This document shows positions 8,003-15,623 of a stretch of 18,170 nucleotides of DNA, piece by piece; the first letter of the stretch is position 1; each line of letters starts with the position of its first letter. The notes under the pieces are model-generated. The model searched no databases. It saw only the letters and a program-made list of their open reading frames with translations, and was not told the DNA's origin. The position numbers and the translations under genes were made by a program. The DNA comes from Thiopontia sp964415865 (GTDB lineage Bacteria; Pseudomonadota; Gammaproteobacteria; GCF-002020875): positions 1-18,170 of the forward strand of contig CAYQBY010000030.1 of NCBI GenBank assembly GCA_964415865.1, read 5' to 3'.

Positions 8003-9541
8003 TTAATCATTATTCTCAAACACCAGTGCATCACCAACCAACTGGTGAACACTTATAATCATATCCATTGGCATTTTGTAGTAAGGCAGCACCTTGGTGA
8101 ACTGACTCTTACAAATTGCACATATTGCTGCCAGGGTATCTACACCCTCTTCCTCAAATACCTTGTGGAGGGCATTCATACGAGGCATGGCCCCCTTGAC
8201 GCGAAGCTCCATCAGATCATCTGTCAACAGACCACCGCCACCACCACAACAGAGAGTCTCCTCAAACATTGTGGAGCTATCCATCTCGACATAATTATTG
8301 ACTACACCCTTGATGACCTCACGAGGCAGAATAAACTGGCCACGCTCAATACCGCCCATACCTGATCCACGAGCCACATTACAGGAGTCATGGAAGGTTA
8401 CTGTGCGGTGGTCATTTGCAGATTTATCAATCTTCAATGCACCACGTTGCATCAGGTCATGGGTAAACTCGATGATATGTTGTGGGGCAGGAAAACGGGG
8501 ATCAAGCTGCTTCTGTAACATCTGTGCATACTTATCATCCTCTGCTGCACCATGTCCGGTACCTGCAAGGGTATTCCAGAAGCTGTAGGCAACACGCCAC
8601 GCATGACCACACTCACCAACAATTACACGTTTTACCCCAAGCTCAAGAGCTGCGGTACGGATACGCTCTGCAACATTCTTCATGGTTGCGTAGTTACCGA
8701 TAAACATACCGAAGTTGGCACCTTCGGATGCATATGAACTCATGGTCCAGCTGATTCCAGCCTGATGGAACACCTTGGCATAACCCAACAGGCCATCAAT
8801 ATGTGGCTCTGCAAAAAAGTCTGCGGATGGGGTGATCAGCAATACATCTGCACCCTTCTCATCGAGAGGCATGCGGATCGGCAGACCGGTCTCATCCTCC
8901 AGATCCTCTTCCAGATCCTCTAGAGTTGCCTTCAGGGCTGGGCCTGGCAGACCAAGATTGTTACCAATCTTCAGCACCTTGCCCAAAATCTCATTATCAT
9001 ACTTCTGACCATAACCAACCGCATCAAGGATATCTCGTGCAGCCATGGTTATCTCTGCGGTATCAATCCCGTAAGGGCAGAACACTGAACAGCGACGACA
9101 CTCAGAGCACTGATGATAGTAGCTGTGCCACTCATCCAGAGTCTCACGGGTCAGATCACGTGCGCCAACCAGGTTGGGGAAGAACTTGCCAGCAAAGGTA
9201 AAGTATCTACGATAGACACTACGCAGTAGCTCCTGACGAGCAACCGGCATATTCTTTGGATCAGCCGTACCGAGGAAGTAGTGACACTTGTCAGTACAGG
9301 AACCACAATGAACACATATATCCAGAAACAGGCTAAAGCTACGAGATGTTTTGTTCAGCTCAGCCATCTTGGCGATAGCCTGATCATGCCAATCATCAAC
9401 CAGCTCACCTGGGAAGTTCAGAGCCTCCTGGTGATCCGGCTTGGCCACAAATGGTGAGGAGTGAGCCATAGAGCCCTCCTGCAACGCCGGTATCTCTACA
9501 TACTCTGTCAGTTCTGGAGCATCAATCTTTACTCTAGCCAC
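8003..9541 (-). CDS. dsrK: DsrK, HdrD-like iron-sulfur subunit of DsrMKJOP
   Basis: The catalytic, cytoplasmic-facing subunit, about 512 aa. It has two ferredoxin-type clusters (CVHCGSCTDKCHYFLG and CSECRRCSVFCPYG) and HdrD-like CCG domains with SCNVARG, CCGGGGGLL and CAICKSQ. These supply the special [4Fe-4S] centre proposed to reduce or handle the DsrC trisulfide. The start is a GTG at 9541: GGAG lies 8 bases upstream and it follows the dsrM stop (TAA at 9544-9546) by two bases. A longer frame from a TTG at 9568 overlaps dsrM and has no good ribosome site, so I reject it. It works with DsrM as the membrane anchor and DsrC as the soluble partner. Confidence 0.94.
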   Translation of the reverse strand: MARVKIDAPELTEYVEIPALQEGSMAHSSPFVAKPDHQEALNFPGELVDDWHDQAIAKMAELNKTSRSFSLFLDICVHCGSCTDKCHYFLGTADPKNMPVARQELLRSVYRRYFTFAGKFFPNLVGARDLTRETLDEWHSYYHQCSECRRCSVFCPYGIDTAEITMAARDILDAVGYGQKYDNEILGKVLKIGNNLGLPGPALKATLEDLEEDLEDETGLPIRMPLDEKGADVLLITPSADFFAEPHIDGLLGYAKVFHQAGISWTMSSYASEGANFGMFIGNYATMKNVAERIRTAALELGVKRVIVGECGHAWRVAYSFWNTLAGTGHGAAEDDKYAQMLQKQLDPRFPAPQHIIEFTHDLMQRGALKIDKSANDHRTVTFHDSCNVARGSGMGGIERGQFILPREVIKGVVNNYVEMDSSTMFEETLCCGGGGGLLTDDLMELRVKGAMPRMNALHKVFEEEGVDTLAAICAICKSQFTKVLPYYKMPMDMIISVHQLVGDALVFENND

Positions 9542-9543
9542 AA

Positions 9544-10269
9544 TTATTTCTCCATCTCTGCTGCCCAAGGAGCGATATGACGCTTCTCACGTGAATCATC
9601 AAGCTGATTTCGGGTTGGGCTAAAGAAAATCCCTGGGGCATGCATCAATTTACTGATCGGGAAGATCACCATCAACAGAATAACCAGTGAAAGATGAACA
9701 AGCAGAATTGGATCTGCGGGCAACTCATGGGTTAGGTCAAATGAGATGACTCCCAACATAAATTCCTTGAGCGCAACAATATCTGTGTGGAACAACTGGG
9801 TCATCGCCATTCCACTAACCGCAATTCCAAGCAACAGCATCAGCATCAGGTGATCTGATGGTGTACTGATATAACGAATACGCTCTACTATGAAGCGACG
9901 TGCCCAGAGTCCACCAAGACCGGCAATCATTGCAAAGCCTGCATACTTGCCAAAGGGCTGAACAATATTTACCCAGAACCAGGCAGATTCCTGAAAATAA
10001 CGGAAATGACGTGCAAGCACCAGAAACAGTGCCATATGGAACATCCAGCCAAATATCCAGATCCACTTATTGGACTTGAACAGGCTTTCAAACAGTACAA
10101 CCTCACGGGCCATACGGTAGACCATCCCTGTCTGTGTTCTAGGTGCAGGCATGGTAGGAATTTTGAGCGGAGCCGGTGTACGCCAATAGGCAACGACTCT
10201 CAGAGCAACGCCAATCACTAGAATGGCAGTGGCCAGATAAAAAAGTATGGCAAACAGTTCAGTTAACAT
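9544..10269 (-). CDS. dsrM: DsrM, cytochrome b membrane subunit
   Basis: A 241-aa protein with about five transmembrane helices and several membrane-embedded histidines (FHMALFLVLARHFRYF, ATAILV near the N-terminus, LVHLSLVILLMVIFPISKLMHAPG), resembling NarI-type dihaem cytochrome b. It binds haem b, exchanges electrons with the quinone pool and anchors DsrK. The C-terminal tail NQLDDSREKRHIAPWAAEMEK is cytoplasmic-looking. GGAGG lies 10 bases before ATG 10269. It is separated from dsrC by 143 bases carrying a large hairpin, the only big gap within the operon. Confidence 0.94.
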   Translation of the reverse strand: MLTELFAILFYLATAILVIGVALRVVAYWRTPAPLKIPTMPAPRTQTGMVYRMAREVVLFESLFKSNKWIWIFGWMFHMALFLVLARHFRYFQESAWFWVNIVQPFGKYAGFAMIAGLGGLWARRFIVERIRYISTPSDHLMLMLLLGIAVSGMAMTQLFHTDIVALKEFMLGVISFDLTHELPADPILLVHLSLVILLMVIFPISKLMHAPGIFFSPTRNQLDDSREKRHIAPWAAEMEK

Positions 10270-10345
10270 ACGCCTATCGCCTCCGCGATAATTTCTCTAC
10301 AGGTAATTACAGTAAAACCGTCTAAACTCACAGCACAGCAAATTA

Positions 10346-10407
10346 TCGTTTAGGTTGCCCCTGCATGGCTGCAGTGCAATGGAGCCATGCAGGGGTGAGC
10401 TAAACGA
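10346..10407 (-). repeat. Nested perfect hairpin between dsrC and dsrM
   Basis: An inner 13-bp perfect stem, CCCCTGCATGGCT (10358-10370) / AGCCATGCAGGGG (10383-10395), has a 12-nt loop. An outer 8-bp perfect stem, TCGTTTAG (10346-10353) / CTAAACGA (10400-10407), encloses it, joined by 4-nt internal bulges. It begins 5 bases after the dsrC stop. In the transcript it would be a long, stable hairpin with only a short U-poor tail, so partial termination or protection of the dsrC mRNA 3' end is more likely than full termination. DsrC is needed in excess over the other Dsr proteins, which fits. Confidence 0.85.
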
Positions 10408-10412
10408 AAATT

Positions 10413-10745
10413 TTAGATACAGCCTGTTGGCTTGGGTAATCCCCCAATCTTACAAGCCTGCTTAGCAGGGCCGAACGGGAACAACTCATACAGGTACTTG
10501 CTGTTACCCTTCTCCTTACCTAGTTTCTTGCCAAGAGCCTTGGTCAATACACGTACTGCAGGAGCAATCTGATACTCGTCGTAATACTCACGCAAGAAGT
10601 CAATTACCTCCCAGTGCGCATCAGTCAACTCAACGTCCTCGTCAGCAGCCAATACTGCAGCAACATCTCTTGTCCAATCATTAATATCAGACAGGTAACC
10701 CTCTTCATCAACATCAACAGCTTGACCATTTACTTCTATAGACAT
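10413..10745 (-). CDS. dsrC: DsrC, sulfur carrier protein with two C-terminal cysteines
   Basis: A 110-aa protein ending in the conserved flexible arm with Cys98 and Cys109 (C-x10-C within CKIGGLPKPTGCI). These are the two redox-active residues that carry persulfide and trisulfide between DsrEFH, DsrAB and DsrMK. Other family signatures are MSIEVNGQAVDVDEEGYL, DWTRDVAAVLAADEDVELTDAHWEVI and the LYELFPFGPAKQA helix. AGGAG sits upstream of ATG 10745. A stable hairpin follows the stop, suggesting independent mRNA stability. The window also holds a paralogue at 16389 that lacks both cysteines. Confidence 0.97.
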   Translation of the reverse strand: MSIEVNGQAVDVDEEGYLSDINDWTRDVAAVLAADEDVELTDAHWEVIDFLREYYDEYQIAPAVRVLTKALGKKLGKEKGNSKYLYELFPFGPAKQACKIGGLPKPTGCI

Positions 10746-10797
10746 AACTTTTCTCCTGAAATTTATATGGAAAAATAAAACCTAATAATTAACTTGT

Positions 10798-11085
10798 TTA
10801 TACCCAGGATTGAACCCCGTCACCATTGGCAACAAGATCTACAAAATCGGCATAATCAACCAGATCAATTCCTTCTGCAAGATTACCCTCAATTCCTCGA
10901 GCGGCAACATCACTCTGCAGGGCAACAACCTTCGCCTTGGAGAGATCTCCTTCAACTGCGCTACCCTTCAGAGCAGCATAGACACCGTCCTCAATCAGCA
11001 ATACCGTGCTATCTGCCTTGGCATGCCCCATACAGGAGGAGAATGAATCCTTTTCAAAAGGTGACTTGTTTACAATATGTAGCAT
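10798..11085 (-). CDS. dsrH: DsrH, TusB-like subunit of the DsrEFH sulfurtransferase
   Basis: A 95-aa protein of the DsrH/TusB family with the typical start MLHIVNKSPFEK and LLIEDGVYAALKGS. A cysteine at residue 18 (SSCMGH) corresponds to the family's conserved Cys near 20. It forms the DsrE2F2H2 hexamer, which transfers sulfur to DsrC through DsrE Cys78. It lies 16 bases after the dsrF stop and 52 bases before dsrC. Confidence 0.94.
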   Translation of the reverse strand: MLHIVNKSPFEKDSFSSCMGHAKADSTVLLIEDGVYAALKGSAVEGDLSKAKVVALQSDVAARGIEGNLAEGIDLVDYADFVDLVANGDGVQSWV

Positions 11086-11101
11086 AATTAATCCCCTTCT
11101 T

Positions 11102-11509
11102 TTAGAAACTCAGAACTACTTCACTCTCTTCCATGAGATCACGAATCTCATCGGCAGAGACCAGATGCATAGATGATTTTTCAGCCCAATCATCATCCTC
11201 ATCCTCGTAAGTAAGTGCCATCAGATCATCCATGGTAAGGCCACGAGCCTCCAGAGACTCCTTCTCAACATAGATCTTGTTGACATCATAATCACCCAGT
11301 GCGTTGAATGTAGGCGAGAAGTTTTTCATTCCTGAAGCTTCACTATTTTGATCTTTCTTCAGCTGAAAAACGCCATCATCCATAAAGACCAGGCTTACAT
11401 CCTGATCAAAAGCTGCACCAATCAGAACCACCTCAAGTGACTCCAGCGCATATACCGTACCGTAAGGGGCTCTACGATTGACGTAGAGAAACTTTTTAAC
11501 TTCAGACAT
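11102..11509 (-). CDS. dsrF: DsrF, TusC-like subunit of the DsrEFH sulfurtransferase
   Basis: A 135-aa protein of the DsrE/DsrF-like family. It starts KKFLYVNRRAPYGTVYALESLEV, followed by a VLIGAAFDQDVSLVFMDDGVFQL strand-helix region and an acidic C-terminus. It has no cysteine, consistent with DsrF not being the sulfur-accepting subunit. AGGAG precedes the ATG, and only 14 bases separate it from the dsrE stop. It is a structural partner of DsrE and DsrH. Confidence 0.94.
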   Translation of the reverse strand: MSEVKKFLYVNRRAPYGTVYALESLEVVLIGAAFDQDVSLVFMDDGVFQLKKDQNSEASGMKNFSPTFNALGDYDVNKIYVEKESLEARGLTMDDLMALTYEDEDDDWAEKSSMHLVSADEIRDLMEESEVVLSF

Positions 11510-11523
11510 TTGTGCTTCTCCTG

Positions 11524-11916
11524 TTAATCGCCAAAGACAACCAGACGATCGGACTGAACTCCAGCCTCAATCAACTGACCCAGACCAGAGATACGAAAAC
11601 CATCCATGATATTTGTCGCATCCTTGCCGTTACGCTCTGCCTCACCGTCATCCACAATGCCGCGACGCTGAGCCGCTGCAACACAGATAACCAGATCCAG
11701 CTCGTGCTCCTTGGAGAGATCACTCCAGAGCTGCTGAACATTACGGTCATCCTGTGGTGGGGTCGCCAGGCGAGTCCCGTTATTTACACCATCGTGATAG
11801 AAAAAGACACGAAAGATCTCATGCCCTTTCTCTAGTGCCGCCTTTACAAAATTGTAGGCACTATCAGAGGCCTGATGCTGATAAGGCCCCTCATTTACCT
11901 GTACTGAAATTTTCAT
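11524..11916 (-). CDS. dsrE: DsrE, sulfur-accepting subunit of DsrEFH
   Basis: A 130-aa TusD-like protein with the family pattern MKISVQVNEGPYQHQASDSAYNF and the active cysteine at position 78 (LVICVAAAQRRG). This is the same position as the persulfide-bearing Cys78 of Allochromatium DsrE. The presence of DsrE, F and H together indicates the oxidative pathway. The ATG at 11916 lies 11 bases after the dsrB stop. Confidence 0.96.
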   Translation of the reverse strand: MKISVQVNEGPYQHQASDSAYNFVKAALEKGHEIFRVFFYHDGVNNGTRLATPPQDDRNVQQLWSDLSKEHELDLVICVAAAQRRGIVDDGEAERNGKDATNIMDGFRISGLGQLIEAGVQSDRLVVFGD

Positions 11917-11927
11917 CTTGTCGGACC

Positions 11928-13001
11928 TCAGAAACGGATATGGGTAGATGCATTCAAGCGTGCGGTTGCACCGCGCCAGGTATCAATATGATATTTAGTG
12001 AATGGAAGACCTGTCTTCTCGAAGAATGCTGGCCAGCCAATACGCTCAGCCCACTCTCCCATACGCTCCCAATCCCTTGCATCTTCCTTGTAGACTGCGA
12101 GAATCTTCTTAACTACTGAGCCAACCTCAGGCCAGCGCGGAGGATTATTTGGCAGACCTGCAGCGACCAATTTATGAAACATTGGCTTGCTACGTGCATT
12201 TGAGTGCTTACCACCCACCCAGATCGCAAGCTTGGAGTGCTCAGGATCATTGATCAGCATTGGAGGACATGGCGGGAAACATGCGCCACAGCAGACACAT
12301 TTCTTCTCATCAACCTCAAGTGAAGGCTTACCATTAACCACTGCTGGACGAATCGCAGCAACTGGGCAACGAGCTACAACTGTTGGACGCTCACATACAC
12401 CAGAAACCAGGTCATGGTTAATTTTTGGTGGTTTGGTATGCTGGATATTAATTGCAATATCACCCTGACCACCACAGTTAATCTGACAACATGAAGAGGT
12501 AATCTTTACACGGTTTGGCATCTCTTCACGAATAAACTCCTCGTGCAATTCATCCATCAGTGACTTAACCGCACCAGATGCATCAGTTCCAGGAATATCA
12601 CAGTGCATCCATCCCTGGGTATGGGAAATATTGGTGATTGATGGTCCGGTTCCGCCAACAGGGAAACCTTCCTCATTCAGTCGATCAATAAGTGGTGCTA
12701 CACGGCTCTCATCCTTACATAGGAACTCGGCATTATTACGTACTGTGAAGCGGATAAAACCATCACTAAACTCATCAGCAATATCTGCCAGTAGACGAAT
12801 AGTATATAGATCCATCTGACGCTGGGTACCACAACGGACACTCCAGATCTCATCACCAGATTTAGCTACGTGGTGGAGTACACCAGGACGAGGACGGTCA
12901 TGAAACTTCCATGCTCCGTAGTTCTCCTTCATTATTGGGTGCATAAACGGTAATGCGCTTGGTACACCAGTCTCTTCCGGCATGCGGGGTGCTTCTGCCA
13001 T
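11928..13001 (-). CDS. dsrB: DsrB, dissimilatory sulfite reductase beta subunit
   Basis: A 357-aa beta subunit of reverse-acting sulfite reductase. The siroheme region shows SSCCQINCGGQGDIAIN (Cys171, 172, 176). A ferredoxin domain follows, with CPVAAIRP (Cys212) and CVCCGACFPPCPPM (Cys235-245). Substrate-side basic residues include the RxRPRP-like stretch near the N-terminus and GFIRFTVRNNAEFL. It pairs with DsrA as alpha2beta2 to release sulfite from DsrC-bound sulfur. GGAGAAG lies just before ATG 13001, and 53 bases separate it from dsrA. Confidence 0.97.
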   Translation of the reverse strand: MAEAPRMPEETGVPSALPFMHPIMKENYGAWKFHDRPRPGVLHHVAKSGDEIWSVRCGTQRQMDLYTIRLLADIADEFSDGFIRFTVRNNAEFLCKDESRVAPLIDRLNEEGFPVGGTGPSITNISHTQGWMHCDIPGTDASGAVKSLMDELHEEFIREEMPNRVKITSSCCQINCGGQGDIAINIQHTKPPKINHDLVSGVCERPTVVARCPVAAIRPAVVNGKPSLEVDEKKCVCCGACFPPCPPMLINDPEHSKLAIWVGGKHSNARSKPMFHKLVAAGLPNNPPRWPEVGSVVKKILAVYKEDARDWERMGEWAERIGWPAFFEKTGLPFTKYHIDTWRGATARLNASTHIRF

Positions 13002-13054
13002 AATTCTTCTCCAATTACTCTATTGTTTTAACTCAATAAATTCTTAAGCTCGCT

Positions 13055-14407
13055 TTACGCGCTCTTTCTCTCTTCCCACTTAGCCACCTCATCATCCCAG
13101 TCATCCATACGGACATAAGGGCTGGTACGTGGGACAGAGATCATATTAGGATCAACCTCAATATCCATTCCTTCCAGATAAGCGGTGATACCGATACGCT
13201 CAATCATCTCACCTGAACGCTCATGCTCCAGTGCGTTCTCGGCAAAGAAGTCAACGTGGTCTCCACAGATCTCAAGGAAACGCTCCTTGTCTTCCTCACT
13301 CTCCATCTTCATGAATGGCACAATGACGGTACCGAACAGGTCGCCAATCTTCAGGGTACGCTTACCACCCATCAGGATTGAGATTCCCTTGTCATCGCCC
13401 TGGGCAAGAATGGCATCACCATCCTTACCAACATACTTTTCACTCTGTGAGCTGACAACATTGATGCAGTGCATACACTTCACGCACTCCTTGTTGATAA
13501 TCTCAAGGGAGTTATCCTCACCCATATTCATGCACTGAGTAGGGCAACGGCTAGTGATATTGTCAGTGACATATTTTGCCCCCTTGTCAGCCACGAACGC
13601 CTTCCAGCCTTCCTGGTTGATCTTGATATCGTCACGCCATGTTCCGATTACAGCCATGTCTGCACGCTGAATAGCATTAGTACAGTCATTAGGGCATCCG
13701 GAGAATTTCCACTTCATCTTGTATGGAAGTGCTGGACGGTGCATATCGTCAAGGAACTCATTAATAGTAGCCTGCAGAAGGTCACCTTCATCAAAACATG
13801 ACTGCTCGCAACGGGCTGCGCCAACACAAGATGCAGCAGTACGGACAGCTGGGCCTGCACCACCAAGGTCAAAACAGAAATCTTCAGCACCAAGATCCTT
13901 GAAGGTCTCGGTATCATTCAATTTATTAAACGCAATCTGTACACCATCTGTATCAGTACCCTGCAGCAGAATGTCGCCGGACTGACCATGCATACAGATA
14001 AGACCTGTACCGGTCTCGCCCCATACATCACACATTTTCCTGAGAAGATCAGACGTATAGTGCAGGCCTGCAGGAGGCATGATACGTACTGTATGGAACT
14101 CAAGCGCATCTGGATACATGGTCTCACCACTATCGTTCTTCAGCTCCGAGAAGCGTGGAATGATGCCACCACCATAACCAATTACACCTACTGTACCGCC
14201 CTTCCAGTAACCGCGACGGTTAACAAAAGATTGCTCCAGGGTACCAGTAACACCACGCATCATTTTGCTGTGCTTGTTATCTGCTGCAGAAATACGTTTC
14301 AATGAACCAACATAGCTTGGCCAAGGGCCTTTCTCTAGCTCATCAAGATTAGGGGTTGGGATATCCAGTTCAGGGATATTTGCGTTTAGCTTGGTCTTCT
14401 CTGACAT
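13055..14407 (-). CDS. dsrA: DsrA, dissimilatory sulfite reductase alpha subunit
   Basis: A 450-aa alpha subunit carrying the siroheme-[4Fe-4S] ligand set: C194-x5-C200 (CVGAARC) and C238-x3-C242 (SGCPNDC). A ferredoxin domain has CPTQC (288-292) and CVKCMHC (308-314). Family blocks include RGYWKGGTVGVIGYGGG, HTVRIMPPAGLHYTSDLLR and CMHGQSGDILLQG. Together with DsrB, DsrL and DsrC it oxidises sulfur to sulfite in the cytoplasm. AGGAG lies about 10 bases before ATG 14407. It is the first gene of the operon, and its promoter must lie in the divergent region up to 14769. Confidence 0.97.
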   Translation of the reverse strand: MSEKTKLNANIPELDIPTPNLDELEKGPWPSYVGSLKRISAADNKHSKMMRGVTGTLEQSFVNRRGYWKGGTVGVIGYGGGIIPRFSELKNDSGETMYPDALEFHTVRIMPPAGLHYTSDLLRKMCDVWGETGTGLICMHGQSGDILLQGTDTDGVQIAFNKLNDTETFKDLGAEDFCFDLGGAGPAVRTAASCVGAARCEQSCFDEGDLLQATINEFLDDMHRPALPYKMKWKFSGCPNDCTNAIQRADMAVIGTWRDDIKINQEGWKAFVADKGAKYVTDNITSRCPTQCMNMGEDNSLEIINKECVKCMHCINVVSSQSEKYVGKDGDAILAQGDDKGISILMGGKRTLKIGDLFGTVIVPFMKMESEEDKERFLEICGDHVDFFAENALEHERSGEMIERIGITAYLEGMDIEVDPNMISVPRTSPYVRMDDWDDEVAKWEERKSA

Positions 14408-14607
14408 TTGTAAGGCGCTCCTTAACGTTTACCAGTCAACTTCCTCGTTGCACAACTATTAGTACAACGCCAAAAAATAAATCTCGCCACAATCAGCAGA
14501 ACGCCATATCAGACATTCCTTAAATTGGGAGTGGAAGTATGTCAGAGCAACCTACCCTGTTCAATGCAATTCACCCTGTTTTCTATAGGCAATCGGGATA
14601 GCCAATA

Positions 14608-14623
14608 TATCCCTAATGGGATA
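14608..14623. promoter_or_regulatory. NarL-like 7-2-7 palindrome (putative operator)
   Basis: TATCCCT-AA-TGGGATA has inverted arms TATCCC/GGGATA and is laid out as two heptamers separated by two bases, the geometry of NarL/NarP sites (heptamer TACYYMT). The left heptamer matches the consensus at six of seven positions. A NarX-type kinase is encoded 2.2 kb away, making a NarL-family regulator a reasonable candidate. Binding is inferred, not shown. Confidence 0.5.
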
Positions 14624-14638
14624 GATTGTAGATACGTT

Positions 14639-14656
14639 TATAATGAAATCATTATA
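14639..14656. promoter_or_regulatory. Perfect inverted repeat with back-to-back TATAAT boxes
   Basis: TATAATGA-AA-TCATTATA is a perfect 8-2-8 inverted repeat and presents a consensus -10 box (TATAAT) on each strand. The leftward box (14656-14651) has a weak -35 candidate TTAATT at 14679-14674 with 17-bp spacing. The rightward box (14639-14644) has no -35 match, and its -35 position falls inside the NarL-like palindrome. If used, the dsr transcript would have a leader of roughly 235 bases. Confidence 0.5.
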
Positions 14657-14769
14657 TTACATCCGTTTGCTCAAATTAACGGGAACATAGCCCTTGTATC
14701 CCCCTTAACAGACCCTAATGTATACTGGAACAGTTGGTTATTTTTCTGGAAATATTGAGATAAATAGAG

Positions 14770-14955
14770 ATGTTGAATCTAAGCGAAGTTCTGATGGAAA
14801 AACAGCACGAGATGGAGTGCTTTGAGGATCTGGTAAAGGCTGTTCACGAACAGGCAAGGGCCAAGAACCAGCGCTTCTTCCGGATGGATGTACGTCCACC
14901 GTTCGCTGACACCCCTGATAACTGGGAAGATCGCCTCGAGGCTGCTTTTTACTAA
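14770..14955 (+). CDS. Small acidic protein, 61 aa, first gene of the divergent accessory set
   Basis: A short soluble protein with an N-terminal helix (LSEVLMEKQHEMECFEDLVKAVHEQARAKNQRFF) and a conserved-looking tail, RMDVRPPFADTPDNWEDRLEAAFY. I do not recognise the family. Its TAA overlaps the ATG of the next gene by one base (TAATG at 14953-14957), so the two are translationally coupled, which supports it being real. The Shine-Dalgarno is weak (GAG-rich bases before ATG 14770), and internal ATGs exist at residues 9 and 15. It is read divergently from dsrA. Confidence 0.7.
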   Translation: MLNLSEVLMEKQHEMECFEDLVKAVHEQARAKNQRFFRMDVRPPFADTPDNWEDRLEAAFY

Positions 14956-15614
14956 TGGACAATCTTGCTACTGAAGAGGAGAGCCAATCAAAGGAGGAGC
15001 GTCTCACCAATCTGGAGTCAAGATTAAAGGATCTCTCACCCTCAACTGCAAGGGCCGAGCTTCTGCTTGATTACGGCACTCTAATGCTGGATTTTCAACA
15101 GAAGAGGGATGCATGGGATGCTGCCTGGGAGGCATTCAACACCTTTACCGAGAACGAAAATTGGGAACTGGCTGTTGTTGCCACAGACATTCTGGTCTCT
15201 GCCGATCAGAAGGATTCATTGATCGCGCTAGCTCACGGTATCTGGCTTGGAGTCACCTACCCCATTAACCCAGAAACCACTACAGCAATACTGCAACACA
15301 TGATAGACGAGTCTCCAGCTGGCTCTGATACCGCAGCGGTGGCAGCAGTTACATCTCATTTTCTTGCCGACCATCGACGCCCTGAGGGACAGGATGGAGA
15401 AAATATTCTCTTTTTCACTAGTCAGAAACTGGCCGAGGTTGCCGCACAGCATCGCAACATCAAGGATCAGGATGAGTTTGAGATCTGGATGGCAGGAAAC
15501 GAATTTGATAACCCAGACTCGTTTCTCCCCAAACTATCTGCTGCGGTGGATGCCCTGGCTGATGGCACCTGGTGGATTGATCGCGATGCACTGCGGGCAG
15601 CTCTTCCACAATAA
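14955..15614 (+). CDS. Helical TPR-like protein, 219 aa (unknown function)
   Basis: An acidic, soluble protein with an N-terminal charged coiled segment (residues 5-30). A repeat-like helical part follows (ARAELLLDYGTLMLDFQQKR... AWEAFNTF... NWELAVVATDIL), which recalls tetratricopeptide-type helical pairs without being diagnostic. The middle contains HGIWLGVTYPINPETT, and the C-terminus ends with a tryptophan-rich motif DALADGTWWIDRDALRAALPQ. No signal peptide, membrane segment or cysteine cluster is seen. It begins with a one-base overlap with the preceding gene and lies nine bases before the Cas6-like gene, so these three form an operon. Function unknown; a scaffold or partner of the neighbouring RAMP-like protein is a possibility. 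Confidence 0.8.
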   Translation: MDNLATEEESQSKEERLTNLESRLKDLSPSTARAELLLDYGTLMLDFQQKRDAWDAAWEAFNTFTENENWELAVVATDILVSADQKDSLIALAHGIWLGVTYPINPETTTAILQHMIDESPAGSDTAAVAAVTSHFLADHRRPEGQDGENILFFTSQKLAEVAAQHRNIKDQDEFEIWMAGNEFDNPDSFLPKLSAAVDALADGTWWIDRDALRAALPQ

Positions 15615-15623
15615 GAATCTGCC

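Larger units (their letters stand above)
14408..14769. promoter_or_regulatory. Divergent control region between dsrA and the rightward gene set
   Basis: A 362-bp AT-rich gap from which dsr is read leftward and the accessory genes rightward. I see no gene in it; a 77-codon frame within it (TTG start) looks spurious. It contains two palindromic elements described separately (14608-14623 and 14639-14656). It also has additional copies of half-sites GGGATA (14595-14600) and TATCCC (14697-14702), and a repeat of CCCTAATG (14611-14618 and 14713-14720). A short inverted repeat ACTG-GAA-CAGT lies at 14724-14734. No convincing -35 box accompanies either -10 candidate, which suggests activator-dependent promoters. 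Confidence 0.7.

Noticed and set aside
9542..9568. Extended dsrK N-terminus from a TTG at 9568
   Set aside because: It overlaps dsrM and has no ribosome site, whereas GTG 9541 has GGAG at 8 bases and sits 2 bases after the dsrM stop.
11928..14407. Reductive (sulfate-reducer) type Dsr system
   Set aside because: dsrD is absent, while dsrEFH and dsrL are present in the oxidative order, so the pathway runs towards sulfite production.
14525..14758. A 77-codon plus-strand frame in the divergent promoter region
   Set aside because: It begins with TTG, lacks a ribosome site, has irregular composition and runs over the palindromic promoter elements; it stops just before the real 61-aa gene.
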